11,754 nucleotides of DNA from Balneolales bacterium (GCA_007116685.1 SKIC01000295.1:1-11754), one strand, 5' to 3'. Shown: positions 1 to 6,527, counted from the stretch's first letter. A program made the numbers and translations. Notes: generated by a model from the sequence alone, not told the origin.

Positions 1-521
1 AGTTCGTGTAAATCCCATCCACCGGTTGGATTTCCATCTGAGTCTTTACCTTCCAGCGTATACCAAAAAACCTGACCAAGAGCCGTTGCATCAGGGCCTA
101 AAGCGGGTTGAACCCCATCAGGTAAAAGATTGGCGGGAAGCACATTCAGTTTTTCGAGAATTCGGGCACGAGCCCAATAGAATTCAATATTATCTTCAAA
201 AATGATGGTAATAGACGAAAATCCGAACATGGAATTAGAGCGCACTGCATGTACGCCGGGTAAGCCCATCAATGTTGTTGTAAGGGGATATGTGATTTGG
301 TCTTCAATATCCCTGGGTGAGCGCCCACTCCATTCGGTGAAAACGATTTGTTGATTTTCTCCGATATCGGGGATGGCATCTACCGGTACAGGATTAGAGG
401 GCAATAATGGGATATTCCATGGAAACGGAGAGGAGATTAATCCCCAGCCGGTGAATAAGAATAGCAGCATAAAAGCCACAAGCTTATTGTCCAGGAAAAA
501 GCGAATAATTGAATCAAACAC
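1..521 (-). CDS. cusA: CusA/CzcA-family heavy-metal RND efflux pump, N-terminal part (runs off left edge)
   Basis: This is the first ~173 residues of an inner-membrane RND permease that, with a periplasmic adaptor and an outer-membrane channel, exports metal cations by proton antiport. Visible features are a short cytoplasmic start (FDSIIRFFLDNK), a first membrane helix at about residues 13-32, and then the porter-domain signature of CusA/SilA/CzcA proteins: PVDAIPDIGENQ, EDQITYPLTT, YWARARILEKLN and LGPDATALGQVFWY. The family is about 1,000-1,250 residues, so most of the gene lies outside the window. I chose the GTG at 519-521 because an in-frame stop lies at 534-536 and the protein begins where the family normally does. 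No purine-rich ribosome site precedes it. It follows a HMA chaperone and a Cys-rich exported protein on the same strand, which supports a metal role. Cu(I)/Ag(I) versus Zn/Co/Cd cannot be decided from this fragment, although the LGPDAT motif and the neighbouring copA favour the monovalent-metal (CusA) branch. Confidence 0.9.
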   Translation of the reverse strand, partial: MFDSIIRFFLDNKLVAFMLLFLFTGWGLISSPFPWNIPLLPSNPVPVDAIPDIGENQQIVFTEWSGRSPRDIEDQITYPLTTTLMGLPGVHAVRSNSMFGFSSITIIFEDNIEFYWARARILEKLNVLPANLLPDGVQPALGPDATALGQVFWYTLEGKDSDGNPTGGWDLHE

Positions 522-594
522 GGAAGAAGGTGTTTAATGGATGTTTGGGTTGTTAAGGAAAAGAAAAGATTCCGAAGATTAAAAGTATCCGAAA

Positions 595-626
595 TTTATA
601 AAAGTACTGAGGAACAGTACTGAAAA
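595..626 (-). promoter_or_regulatory. Candidate MerR-type promoter/operator (or hairpin terminator) ahead of the RND pump gene
   Basis: On the minus strand a -35-like TTTTCA (621-626) and a -10-like TATAAA (595-600) are separated by 20 bp. The spacer holds a perfect dyad, GTACTG-N5-CAGTAC, which extends to AGTACTG/CAGTACT at 603-621. A dyad inside a 19-20-bp spacer, starting at the -35 and ending about 3 bp before the -10, is the geometry known for MerR-family metal-sensor promoters. The same sequence can be read as a hairpin with a 7-bp stem and 5-nt loop followed by a T-rich tract, that is, an intrinsic terminator after the Cys-rich gene. The stem is AT-balanced and short, so I slightly prefer the operator reading. 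No MerR regulator gene is in view. Confidence 0.4.
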
Positions 627-634
627 CCCAATGC

Positions 635-1036
635 TCAATTCAGAAAGGTAGAATGAAGTAGAAAAAGTCTATCAAATTGATAGCTATATAAATTGCTGTC
701 AGTAAGTAAAATTGATTTTGCTACACTTTTTTTAATAGCAGTTGTCTCAGTCAAACTTGGAGAGATATCGTTTTCAAGCAATGACGATAGTGTAGCTAAT
801 CTGTGATTTTCATTAGGATTGTCATATCCGCAAGTACAATCCTCACAACAAGTGTGTTTAGAAATGTTTTGCTCTGTTTGGTAAGGGCAACATTCTGAAC
901 TTATTGCTGAATTTTCACCACAAGTTTGATTGAATAGCATTACACAACCAGCCATAGTCGGAGAGGCTATTGAGCCTATCAGACTAAAAGTCATCAAAAA
1001 GATGAAAGATTTATATATTCGGAGTTTATTGCTCAC
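635..1036 (-). CDS. Small exported Cys-rich protein of a metal-efflux cluster (unknown function)
   Basis: I do not recognise a named family with confidence. From the GTG at 1034-1036 the product is 133 residues: a basic start (SNKLRIYK), a hydrophobic stretch at about 10-25, and either a signal peptidase I site (PTMA/G) or a marginal lipobox ending at Cys31 (MAGC). The mature part then has eight Cys within 39 residues (31, 39, 49, 50, 63, 64, 67, 69), including two CC pairs and a CxC, plus His61, and ends in a Cys-free tail of about 65 residues. This start overlaps the HMA gene by 11 bp and puts the signal peptide at the very N-terminus. An upstream ATG at 1099 would add 21 residues inside the HMA gene and bury the signal, so I reject it. 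Organisation resembles the small Cys-rich (HYC/CC-type) proteins found beside CusA/CzcA genes in Bacteroidota. A periplasmic metal-binding role is inference. Confidence 0.6.
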   Translation of the reverse strand: MSNKLRIYKSFIFLMTFSLIGSIASPTMAGCVMLFNQTCGENSAISSECCPYQTEQNISKHTCCEDCTCGYDNPNENHRLATLSSLLENDISPSLTETTAIKKSVAKSILLTDSNLYSYQFDRLFLLHSTFLN

Positions 1037-1229
1037 TAATTTGAAATCCTGCTTCTTCGACCATTTTTTTGATGAAATTGTCATCCAAAGATGTTTCAAT
1101 TTCTGCAGTTTTATCAGAGAATGTTACTTTAGCTTGATTAATAGATTCATGAGCGTTTAAAACATTTGTGAGGCTATTCGCACAACCATCACAACCCATG
1201 CCGTCTATTTTGAAAGTTTTTGTGGTCAT
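1026..1229 (-). CDS. Heavy-metal-associated (HMA) domain protein, CopZ/MerP-like metallochaperone
   Basis: This 67-residue protein is essentially one ferredoxin-like HMA domain. It has the metal loop GMGCDGC (Cys13 and Cys16 of MTTKTFKIDGMGCDGC), followed by the usual helix, a KVTFSDKTAEI strand pair and a closing EAGFQISEQ. There is no signal peptide, so it probably works in the cytoplasm, handing Cu(I) or a similar soft metal to an exporter such as the CopA encoded to its right. The loop has Gly-Cys-Asp-Gly rather than the Thr-Cys-Ala-Ser seen in both CopA domains here, so it is not a recent duplicate of them. AAGG lies 8-11 bp before the ATG as a weak ribosome site. The 3' end overlaps the Cys-rich gene by 11 bp, which suggests translational coupling. 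Confidence 0.85.
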   Translation of the reverse strand: MTTKTFKIDGMGCDGCANSLTNVLNAHESINQAKVTFSDKTAEIETSLDDNFIKKMVEEAGFQISEQ

Positions 1230-1247
1230 TGATGTACCTTGGTTAGT

Positions 1248-1262
1248 TCAGATAAAATCTGA
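1248..1262. promoter_or_regulatory. 15-bp dyad just upstream of the HMA gene (candidate operator)
   Basis: TCAGAT-AAA-ATCTGA is a perfect 6-bp inverted repeat with a 3-bp centre, ending 19 bp before the HMA start codon. The position fits an operator or a small leader hairpin. No T-tract follows it toward the HMA gene, so it does not look like a terminator. No regulator gene is in view, so the cognate protein is unknown. Confidence 0.3.
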
Positions 1263-1291
1263 TAAATACCAGTTTGTTAAGATGTCGTTCC

Positions 1292-1366
1292 TTACCCAGT
1301 TAGCAAAACTACTAAAATTACAGCCAACAAAGTAAATTTAAGAACGAGAGATTTCCAGTTTCTCAT
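1292..1366 (-). CDS. Possible 24-residue hydrophobic micro-protein
   Basis: This short ORF starts ATG and encodes MRNWKSLVLKF followed by a stretch of about 12 hydrophobic residues (TLLAVILVVLLT) and Gly-stop. It reads as a single membrane-spanning segment with a positively charged N-terminus. It lies on the same strand, 62 bp before the HMA gene. It could be a small membrane protein of the metal cluster, a leader peptide, or the remnant of a signal sequence. I recognise no family, and so short an ORF can arise by chance in AT-rich DNA. Confidence 0.25.
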   Translation of the reverse strand: MRNWKSLVLKFTLLAVILVVLLTG

Positions 1367-1399
1367 TTTTACACTTTATTCATAAGACGACCAAAGACC

Positions 1400-1419
1400 T
1401 GTGGATAACTTGTGGGTAA
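1400..1419 (-). promoter_or_regulatory. Two tandem DnaA-box-like 9-mers
   Basis: Read on the minus strand, 1400-1408 is TTATCCACA, an exact match to the classical strong DnaA box. 1411-1419 is TTACCCACA, one base from it. They are in the same orientation, 11 bp apart start to start. No AT-rich unwinding array, dnaA, dnaN or parAB gene accompanies them, so this is not an origin by context. It may be a DnaA-responsive or titration site, or coincidence. Confidence 0.3.
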
Positions 1420-1616
1420 GTAAGCATAGATTTACTCATTCGCAATAGCTGTTTGTTAAAAAGTGTAAATATGATGAGCTTTTTTTGAATTGGCATCATC
1501 TTTAGAATTAATGATTTAGCATATTTCGCATCCTACATGACTTATTGTTAGTAACTTAGGCCGAACATTCAAAAATATACTTGTTGAAAGGTGTTGGCAG
1601 ATTTTGAGCTGAGCTA

Positions 1617-4022
1617 TTATAAGTTCCTAATCCTCAAACTATTACTTACTACACTAACGGAACTTAATGCCATAGCAGCAGCGGCAAACATAGGGCTAAG
1701 AATACCAAAGGCTGCTAGCGGAATACCTACGGTGTTATAGATGAAAGCCCAAAACAGGTTTTGCTTGATGATTCTCAATACTCCACGGGAAAGAGAGATA
1801 GCTTCAATCACTTTATTTAATTGGTTCCCCATTATAGTAATATCCGAGGATGATACGGCTAAGTCAGCACCACTAGACAAAGCAATGCCTAAATCAGCTT
1901 GTACTAAAGCGGCGGCATCATTTATACCATCGCCTACCATAGCAACTCTGTGATCTTTTTCCTGATAGGATTTCACTAACGCAGCTTTATTTTCGGGACT
2001 TACTTCCCACTCAACTTTTGTGATTCCCAATTCAGATGCGATTTGCTTTGCTGCTTTTTCCTGATCTCCGGTAACCATAACCGGCTGAATGTTCATTTTC
2101 TTAAGAGAAGAAATAAATTCTTTAGCGTCGGGTTTGGGTTGGTCGCTAACGCTTATCATTCCTTTTAAATCATCATTTACCAAGACAAGCAAAACTGTAC
2201 TTCCCTTATTTTGTTCATCGGAAATGAATTTTTCTTGATCACTGGTGAATTCAGTAGAAAGACGTACGCTGCCTATACGTATATGATCATCTCCAACTAT
2301 TCCCTCTATTCCTTTTCCGGCTTCAGTTACTACTTTATTGGCTTTGGATAGTGCAAGACCTTTTCCTTTAGCATAAGAAACAACAGCCTTTGCTAAAGGG
2401 TGATCAGAAACAGATTCAATACTTCCTGCCAAGCGGAGAATTTCATCCTTCTCTGTTTGGTCTGTCCAAACCTGAGTTACCTGCATATTTCCGGTTGTAA
2501 GAGTTCCCGTTTTGTCCAGGAGTATTGTTGTAATCTCTTTGGCTTCCTCAAGTGTTACGGCATCTTTAATTAAAATACCTTTATCAGCGGCTCTTCCTGA
2601 ACCCACCATTATTCCTGTAGGAGTAGCCAAGCCCAAGGCACAAGGACAAGCAATGATTAAAACAGCCACCATATTGACAATAGCCTTTGCAGGGTCGCCC
2701 TGAACGAACATCCAAATCAACAGTGCGGCAATAGCAATAACAAATACTATGGGTACAAAAATAGCCGCAACTTTATCCACGAGCCTTTGGATGGGAGGCT
2801 TTGATCCCTGTGCTCTCCGAACTGTATCAATCATTCTGGAAAGAGCAGTTTCTGTACCCACACGAGTAGCAATCATCGTGAAACTGTGGTCAGTATTCCT
2901 GGTGCCTCCTAAAACTTCATCACCTTTGGATTTTTCTGACGGAACACTTTCCCCTGTCATCATTGATTCTTCAACCGAGGCATAGTCGTCTAGTATTTCA
3001 CCATCAACTGGAACTTGTTCGAAGGCTTTTACTAATAATTTGTCGCCTTCATTTACCTGCTTTAGGTCTATGGTTTCAATCTCATCACTATCATTAACAC
3101 GATGGGCTTTTTGAGGAGTAAGTTCAATCAGACCGGCCATGGCATCCCGGGATTTGTAACGAGCTCGTTCTTCCATCCACTTACCTAAGAGAATGAGTGC
3201 AATAATAACTGCAGCCGTATCAAAATAAATATCCATCGGGCTTACAACCCCACCCTCTACACCAAAAAAAGTAGCATAACTACTGAATAGAAAAGCCGAT
3301 CCGGTACCTACAGCAACAAGCGTATTCATGTCAGCATAACCATTTTTGGCGGCTTTCCAGGCACCTGTGAAAAAAGATCCACCTGCAACAATCATGACTG
3401 CGGCAGTAAGAATCAACTGAGTAAAATTCCAAACAAAAACATTATCCATCACCCAATGATGCCAACTACCTCCAATCAACATTGGACCCATATCCATTAT
3501 CATAACAACAAATGCCATAGGCAGAGCAATGAAGAACTTTTTCTTAAAGCCCGATGTCATCTTTTCAAAAACAGGATTGGATTCTACTTTTCCCTCTTTC
3601 GATTTCGCTTCAAAACCTGCTTTTTCAATCGCAGAAATGATTTCATCTACGGATGCCGATCCACTAACCATAGCTTCTTCGGTTGCCAGATTGACGTTAG
3701 CTTCATCTATACCAGAAACTGATTTAATAGCTCTCTCAACATTTGCTACGCAGCTGGCACAAGTCATTCCATTGATTTGAAAGTGATATTCATTTGAGCC
3801 ATTGCGCTGAGAGCCATTTTCTAATGAGGCTCCAAATCCTGTATTTTCTACGAGTTTAATCAATTCATCGGGCGAATCACCCTTAAAAGAAACATAAGCT
3901 TCTTCGGTTGCAAGATTTACAGAGGCGTCCTCTACGTGATCTGATTTTTTTAGTGCTTTCTCTACATTATTTACACAGGATGCGCATGTCATTCCTGTAA
4001 TTTTCAGTCGAACTTCTTTCAT
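1617..4022 (-). CDS. copA: Copper-exporting P1B-type ATPase CopA
   Basis: This 801-residue, full-length heavy-metal P-type ATPase pumps Cu(I) (or Ag(I)) out of the cytoplasm at the cost of ATP. Domains in order are HMA domain 1 with GMTCASC (Cys13, Cys16), HMA domain 2 with GMTCASC (Cys88, Cys91), a first block of membrane helices at about 163-280, the actuator domain with TGES at 356-359, the ion-channel CPC (459-461), the phosphorylation site DKTGT (Asp503), the P1B-specific His-Pro (541-542), TGD at 651 and GDGIND at 697-702. In the last two helices Tyr762-Asn763 and Met784/Ser788 match the P1B-1 (Cu+/Ag+) metal-site pattern, which separates it from Zn/Cd or Co pumps. All catalytic residues are present. 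It starts 48 bp after hutG on the same strand. No copper operator is obvious in that gap, so read-through from the hut genes is possible. It probably works with the HMA chaperone and RND pump encoded to the left. Confidence 0.97.
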   Translation of the reverse strand: MKEVRLKITGMTCASCVNNVEKALKKSDHVEDASVNLATEEAYVSFKGDSPDELIKLVENTGFGASLENGSQRNGSNEYHFQINGMTCASCVANVERAIKSVSGIDEANVNLATEEAMVSGSASVDEIISAIEKAGFEAKSKEGKVESNPVFEKMTSGFKKKFFIALPMAFVVMIMDMGPMLIGGSWHHWVMDNVFVWNFTQLILTAAVMIVAGGSFFTGAWKAAKNGYADMNTLVAVGTGSAFLFSSYATFFGVEGGVVSPMDIYFDTAAVIIALILLGKWMEERARYKSRDAMAGLIELTPQKAHRVNDSDEIETIDLKQVNEGDKLLVKAFEQVPVDGEILDDYASVEESMMTGESVPSEKSKGDEVLGGTRNTDHSFTMIATRVGTETALSRMIDTVRRAQGSKPPIQRLVDKVAAIFVPIVFVIAIAALLIWMFVQGDPAKAIVNMVAVLIIACPCALGLATPTGIMVGSGRAADKGILIKDAVTLEEAKEITTILLDKTGTLTTGNMQVTQVWTDQTEKDEILRLAGSIESVSDHPLAKAVVSYAKGKGLALSKANKVVTEAGKGIEGIVGDDHIRIGSVRLSTEFTSDQEKFISDEQNKGSTVLLVLVNDDLKGMISVSDQPKPDAKEFISSLKKMNIQPVMVTGDQEKAAKQIASELGITKVEWEVSPENKAALVKSYQEKDHRVAMVGDGINDAAALVQADLGIALSSGADLAVSSSDITIMGNQLNKVIEAISLSRGVLRIIKQNLFWAFIYNTVGIPLAAFGILSPMFAAAAMALSSVSVVSNSLRIRNL

Positions 4023-4070
4023 GATAAAACTTTGGGAGTGTGCTTTTTTGTAGTTATAACAAAAAACGCA

Positions 4071-4985
4071 TCAAAATAGTGCTGGTATAGCTGATAAGCG
4101 ATCAGACCAGCCTTTAATAAAATACCAAATTGATAAAGCGGCTAATCTGCTAGTTCTGTTATCAATGTCTTTTTCAGGATTGACTTCTACGATATCGTAA
4201 GATGTGATGTGCTCATTATAACCGGCCATGTAATTTGCATAAAGCCAATACTCTTTCTTTAGGCCATCAGCTGCCGGAGCAGATACACCCGGCGCACAAG
4301 TTTCGTCAACGGCGTCTATATCAAAAGTAACCATGGATCTATCATGCCTGTAACGATATTGATCTCTTATTCTTTGCCTGTCTGTACTATGTTTAAAAAA
4401 GTAGCGGCCTTCGTTTTCTCGTACGTACTGCAAATGTGTTCGAGCTACAGAATGTGGCTGTAAACCGGCAACAGAATATCCTTTACAAATTTCTGAGGGA
4501 TGCTCTAAAGCCTGTCGAAATGGAGATCCGGAATGGCCTTTGCCATTTTTTAAAGGACGAACATCTGCGTGTGCATCCCAATTTAAAATGCGAACGGGTA
4601 ATTTTGCTTGAACATATCCCAAAAAATGCCCAAAACTCGTTTCATGTCCTCCGCCAAGTATGATTACCCGTGTACCTTGCTCCAAATAAGGTGTTATGGT
4701 TTCTCCAAGTACAGCTTGAGCATCTTCCATCGATAAACCGTCGATATCGATATCACCCAAATCAGTAGTATGACTCATGATGTTCGCGAAATGCTGATAT
4801 ACGTTTGGGCAAGGCGTCATTTTTGAAAATTCTTTCCTGATGATATCAGGTGCTTTTGCAGCTCCGATTCGTCCACTATTTCGGGCTACTCCTTCATCAC
4901 AAGTAAAACCCAGCATGACAAGTTGCGGAGCGGTGGTACTTTGAGAAATTAAATCGCCTATGCGTATATCGGCATTAGTTTCCAT
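4071..4985 (-). CDS. hutG: Formimidoylglutamase (arginase/ureohydrolase family)
   Basis: This 304-residue enzyme belongs to the Mn-dependent ureohydrolase fold and would split N-formimidoyl-L-glutamate into glutamate and formamide, the last step of the short histidine-degradation route. The binuclear-metal ligands are all visible: His114 in GGGHETSFGHF, Asp137/His139/Asp141 in NWDAHADVRP, and Asp222/Asp224 in TFDIDAVDE. The C-terminal SYDIVEVNPEKD is also typical. The motifs alone would also suit agmatinase or arginase. The assignment to HutG comes from the 11-bp overlap with hutI and the hutH gene beyond it. GGAG lies about 9 nt before the ATG, inside the end of hutI, one of the few recognisable ribosome sites in the window and a sign of coupled translation. 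Confidence 0.9.
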   Translation of the reverse strand: METNADIRIGDLISQSTTAPQLVMLGFTCDEGVARNSGRIGAAKAPDIIRKEFSKMTPCPNVYQHFANIMSHTTDLGDIDIDGLSMEDAQAVLGETITPYLEQGTRVIILGGGHETSFGHFLGYVQAKLPVRILNWDAHADVRPLKNGKGHSGSPFRQALEHPSEICKGYSVAGLQPHSVARTHLQYVRENEGRYFFKHSTDRQRIRDQYRYRHDRSMVTFDIDAVDETCAPGVSAPAADGLKKEYWLYANYMAGYNEHITSYDIVEVNPEKDIDNRTSRLAALSIWYFIKGWSDRLSAIPALF

Positions 4986-6195
4986 GAATATGTTCTCCGT
5001 TTATGAATACTCGTTCGCATGCGTTGCTTCTAAAATGATAAAGCCAATGATTCACATTTTCAGCATCTATTTCTATAAAGTCTGCTTTTTTTCCTGCTTC
5101 AAGAGAACCAATTTCAGAATCTCTTTGTATGGCCTTTGCAGCATAAATAGTGGTCCCTTTTAGAGCCTCAGCAGGAGACATTTTTTGAAGTGTACATGCC
5201 ATCATCATAGCCATTGGCAAATGGAAACTTGGCGCTGAGCCAGGATTGAAATCTGTAGATACAGCAACGGGAACTCCGGCTTCAATCAATTTTCTGGCCG
5301 GAATAGCGGGTTGGCATAAATAAAATGTAGCAAGTGGTAAACTCACGGCAACAACACCTTTTTTAGCCATGTCTGAAATTCCTTGATCAGAGATATATTC
5401 GAGGTGGTCTGCGGACGCCGCTCCCAGTTCTGCTGCTAATTCAGCCCCGCTAGAACAGGATAATTGATCGGCATGAATCTTTGGGCTTAATCCATGGGCT
5501 TTACCGGTCTCCAAAATTCTTCGGGCTTCCTCGATGGTGAATGCGCTGATTTCTACAAAGATGTCGCAAAATTCAGCCAACTTTGCTTCCGAGATTTTTG
5601 GAATCATTTCTTTACAAAGAAGATCGATGTATTCGTCTCGGCGTTCAATAAATTCCGGTGGAATCGTATGCGCACCCAAAAAAGTAGATACTAAGCGGTT
5701 TGGGACGTCAGTTTTTAGTTCTTTATAGACTTCCAGCACTTTAATCTCATCTTCTGTTGTGAGACCATAACCACTTTTGCATTCTACTGTTGTAACTCCC
5801 AAAGCTGTCATTTGAGCCAAAACTCCACGGGCTTTTTCTTTGAGTTCATATTTGGTAGCTTTTCGGGTGTTCTTGACGGTACTCAAAATTCCACCACCGG
5901 CTTTTGCGATATCGATATAAGCAGCACCAAGACTCCGTAATTCAAATTCATCAGCGCGCCAGCCACCAAAGGCGAGGTGTGTGTGGCAATCAATGAGGCC
6001 GGGTAGAACTATTCTGCCTTCCGCATCAAAACGTTGGTTAATAGGATAATTGGCAGGTACTTCATCGGCTTTGCCAACCCATACAATGCTGTCGTTATCC
6101 CAAATGAGTGCAGCATTAGGAATGGGATGTACGTCCTTTTGTTCCCCATCCATCGCACATGTGTAAAGCGTAGCAATATTTTCTAAAATCTTCAT
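4975..6195 (-). CDS. hutI: Imidazolonepropionase
   Basis: This 406-residue amidohydrolase-superfamily enzyme hydrolyses 4-imidazolone-5-propionate to N-formimino-L-glutamate, the third step of histidine breakdown, in the cytoplasm. Evidence is the N-terminal metal motif LPGLIDCHTHLAFGG (His71, His73), further conserved elements CKSGYGL (140-145) and FLGAHTIPP, the metal His241 in KIHADQLSCSSGAELAAELG, His264 in SADHLE, and the late Asp315 in VSTDFNPGSAP. Length is normal for HutI and no residue is missing. The start follows a short run from the divergent region without a Shine-Dalgarno match. It leads a minus-strand unit with hutG. The divergent hutH and the 140-bp palindromic element 35 bp upstream of its start suggest shared control from the intergenic region. 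Confidence 0.96.
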   Translation of the reverse strand: MKILENIATLYTCAMDGEQKDVHPIPNAALIWDNDSIVWVGKADEVPANYPINQRFDAEGRIVLPGLIDCHTHLAFGGWRADEFELRSLGAAYIDIAKAGGGILSTVKNTRKATKYELKEKARGVLAQMTALGVTTVECKSGYGLTTEDEIKVLEVYKELKTDVPNRLVSTFLGAHTIPPEFIERRDEYIDLLCKEMIPKISEAKLAEFCDIFVEISAFTIEEARRILETGKAHGLSPKIHADQLSCSSGAELAAELGAASADHLEYISDQGISDMAKKGVVAVSLPLATFYLCQPAIPARKLIEAGVPVAVSTDFNPGSAPSFHLPMAMMMACTLQKMSPAEALKGTTIYAAKAIQRDSEIGSLEAGKKADFIEIDAENVNHWLYHFRSNACERVFINGEHIHGN

Positions 6196-6527
6196 GTGTT
6201 AATGATAACAGATGAAACCCAAAACCAAAAGAAGGCTTTGCAAAACCGTCTTTTTGCCCAATATCTTCGTTATCAGGATTTTAAAATCCTCACATATGGC
6301 CAATATGCTGCGGTTTTAAAATCCTTCTGGCCTCGATATGGAACAAAAATCCTGGTTTTTCAAAGCCTTCTAAAACTGAAAGACAAAAAATAATCTCGTG
6401 AAATCTCTACATGAAGACCATCCCCATGAAGGATTCCATTTTGTGGGAATAATGAAATGAAGTATCATTCAGGATTCATTTTATGATATCTTGCCAAAAA
6501 GTTACAGTGGATTAGAATCGCATCGCA
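6196..6527. other. 332-bp divergent hutI/hutH regulatory region
   Basis: This gap separates the divergent starts of hutI and hutH and must hold both promoters. Its left half is dominated by the 140-bp self-complementary element described separately. The right half (6371-6527) has a small hairpin-like ATTCC...GGAAT at 6433-6450, a 7-bp direct repeat CATGAAG, and a -10-like TATGAT at 6482-6487 about 40 bp before hutH, without a convincing -35. No HutC-type operator that I recognise is present. Confidence 0.5.
6231..6370. repeat. 140-bp self-complementary element with 17-bp terminal inverted repeats (MITE/REP-like)
   Basis: The ends are GAAGGCTTTGCAAAACC (6231-6247) and GGTTTTTCAAAGCCTTC (6354-6370), inverted copies matching at 16 of 17 bases. 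The inverse symmetry continues inward to a centre at GGCC (6298-6301). TTTTTG, ATATC, AGGATTTTAAAA and CATAT on the left all have inverted partners in the right half, giving roughly 50 matched positions out of about 70 by hand alignment. The left arm also carries a perfect 16-bp palindrome, AGGATTTTAAAATCCT (6275-6290). A transcript from either strand would fold into one long imperfect hairpin. No transposase and no clear target-site duplication are seen. It may be a non-autonomous mobile element, a REP/BIME-like intergenic repeat, or a regulatory hairpin in the hutI leader. Confidence 0.75.

Larger units (their letters stand above)
1230..1616. other. 387-bp AT-rich intergenic region between copA and the HMA gene
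   Basis: No confident gene lies here. Supportable contents are the dyad at 1248-1262, the micro-ORF at 1292-1366, a 10-bp inverted repeat (TTTACACTTT at 1368-1377 and AAAGTGTAAA at 1460-1469), and between those arms two DnaA-box-like 9-mers. A second short minus-strand frame of about 38 codons (starting near 1495 with MPIQKKLIIF) shows nothing recognisable. There is no clear intrinsic terminator after copA. The region probably contains the promoter of the HMA/Cys-rich/RND block, but no convincing -35/-10 pair stands out. Confidence 0.5.

Noticed and set aside
1037..1099. Upstream ATG extension of the Cys-rich protein
   Set aside because: It would lie deep inside the HMA gene and put 21 charged residues before the signal peptide. 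The GTG at 1034-1036 gives a normal short overlap and a proper signal sequence.
930..1160. 76-codon plus-strand ORF across the HMA and Cys-rich genes
   Set aside because: It is an antisense shadow of two overlapping minus-strand genes with clear family or signal features.
1473..1500. Terminator-like ATGATG/CATCAT repeat after copA
   Set aside because: The stem is only 6 AT-rich pairs with a loop of about 17 nt and no proper T-tract after it.
4023..4070. Possible copper operator or promoter ahead of copA
   Set aside because: The 48-bp gap has a TATAAC-like stretch but no dyad, no convincing -35 and no match to known Cu-sensor sites, so I do not list it as a feature.
6196..6393. 65-codon plus-strand ORF in the hutI/hutH gap
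   Set aside because: It reads straight through the 140-bp self-complementary element, and its peptide pseudo-repeats (FKIL, VLKSF, TKIL) are explained by the inverted DNA repeats. It has no family resemblance and its start touches the hutI start codon region.
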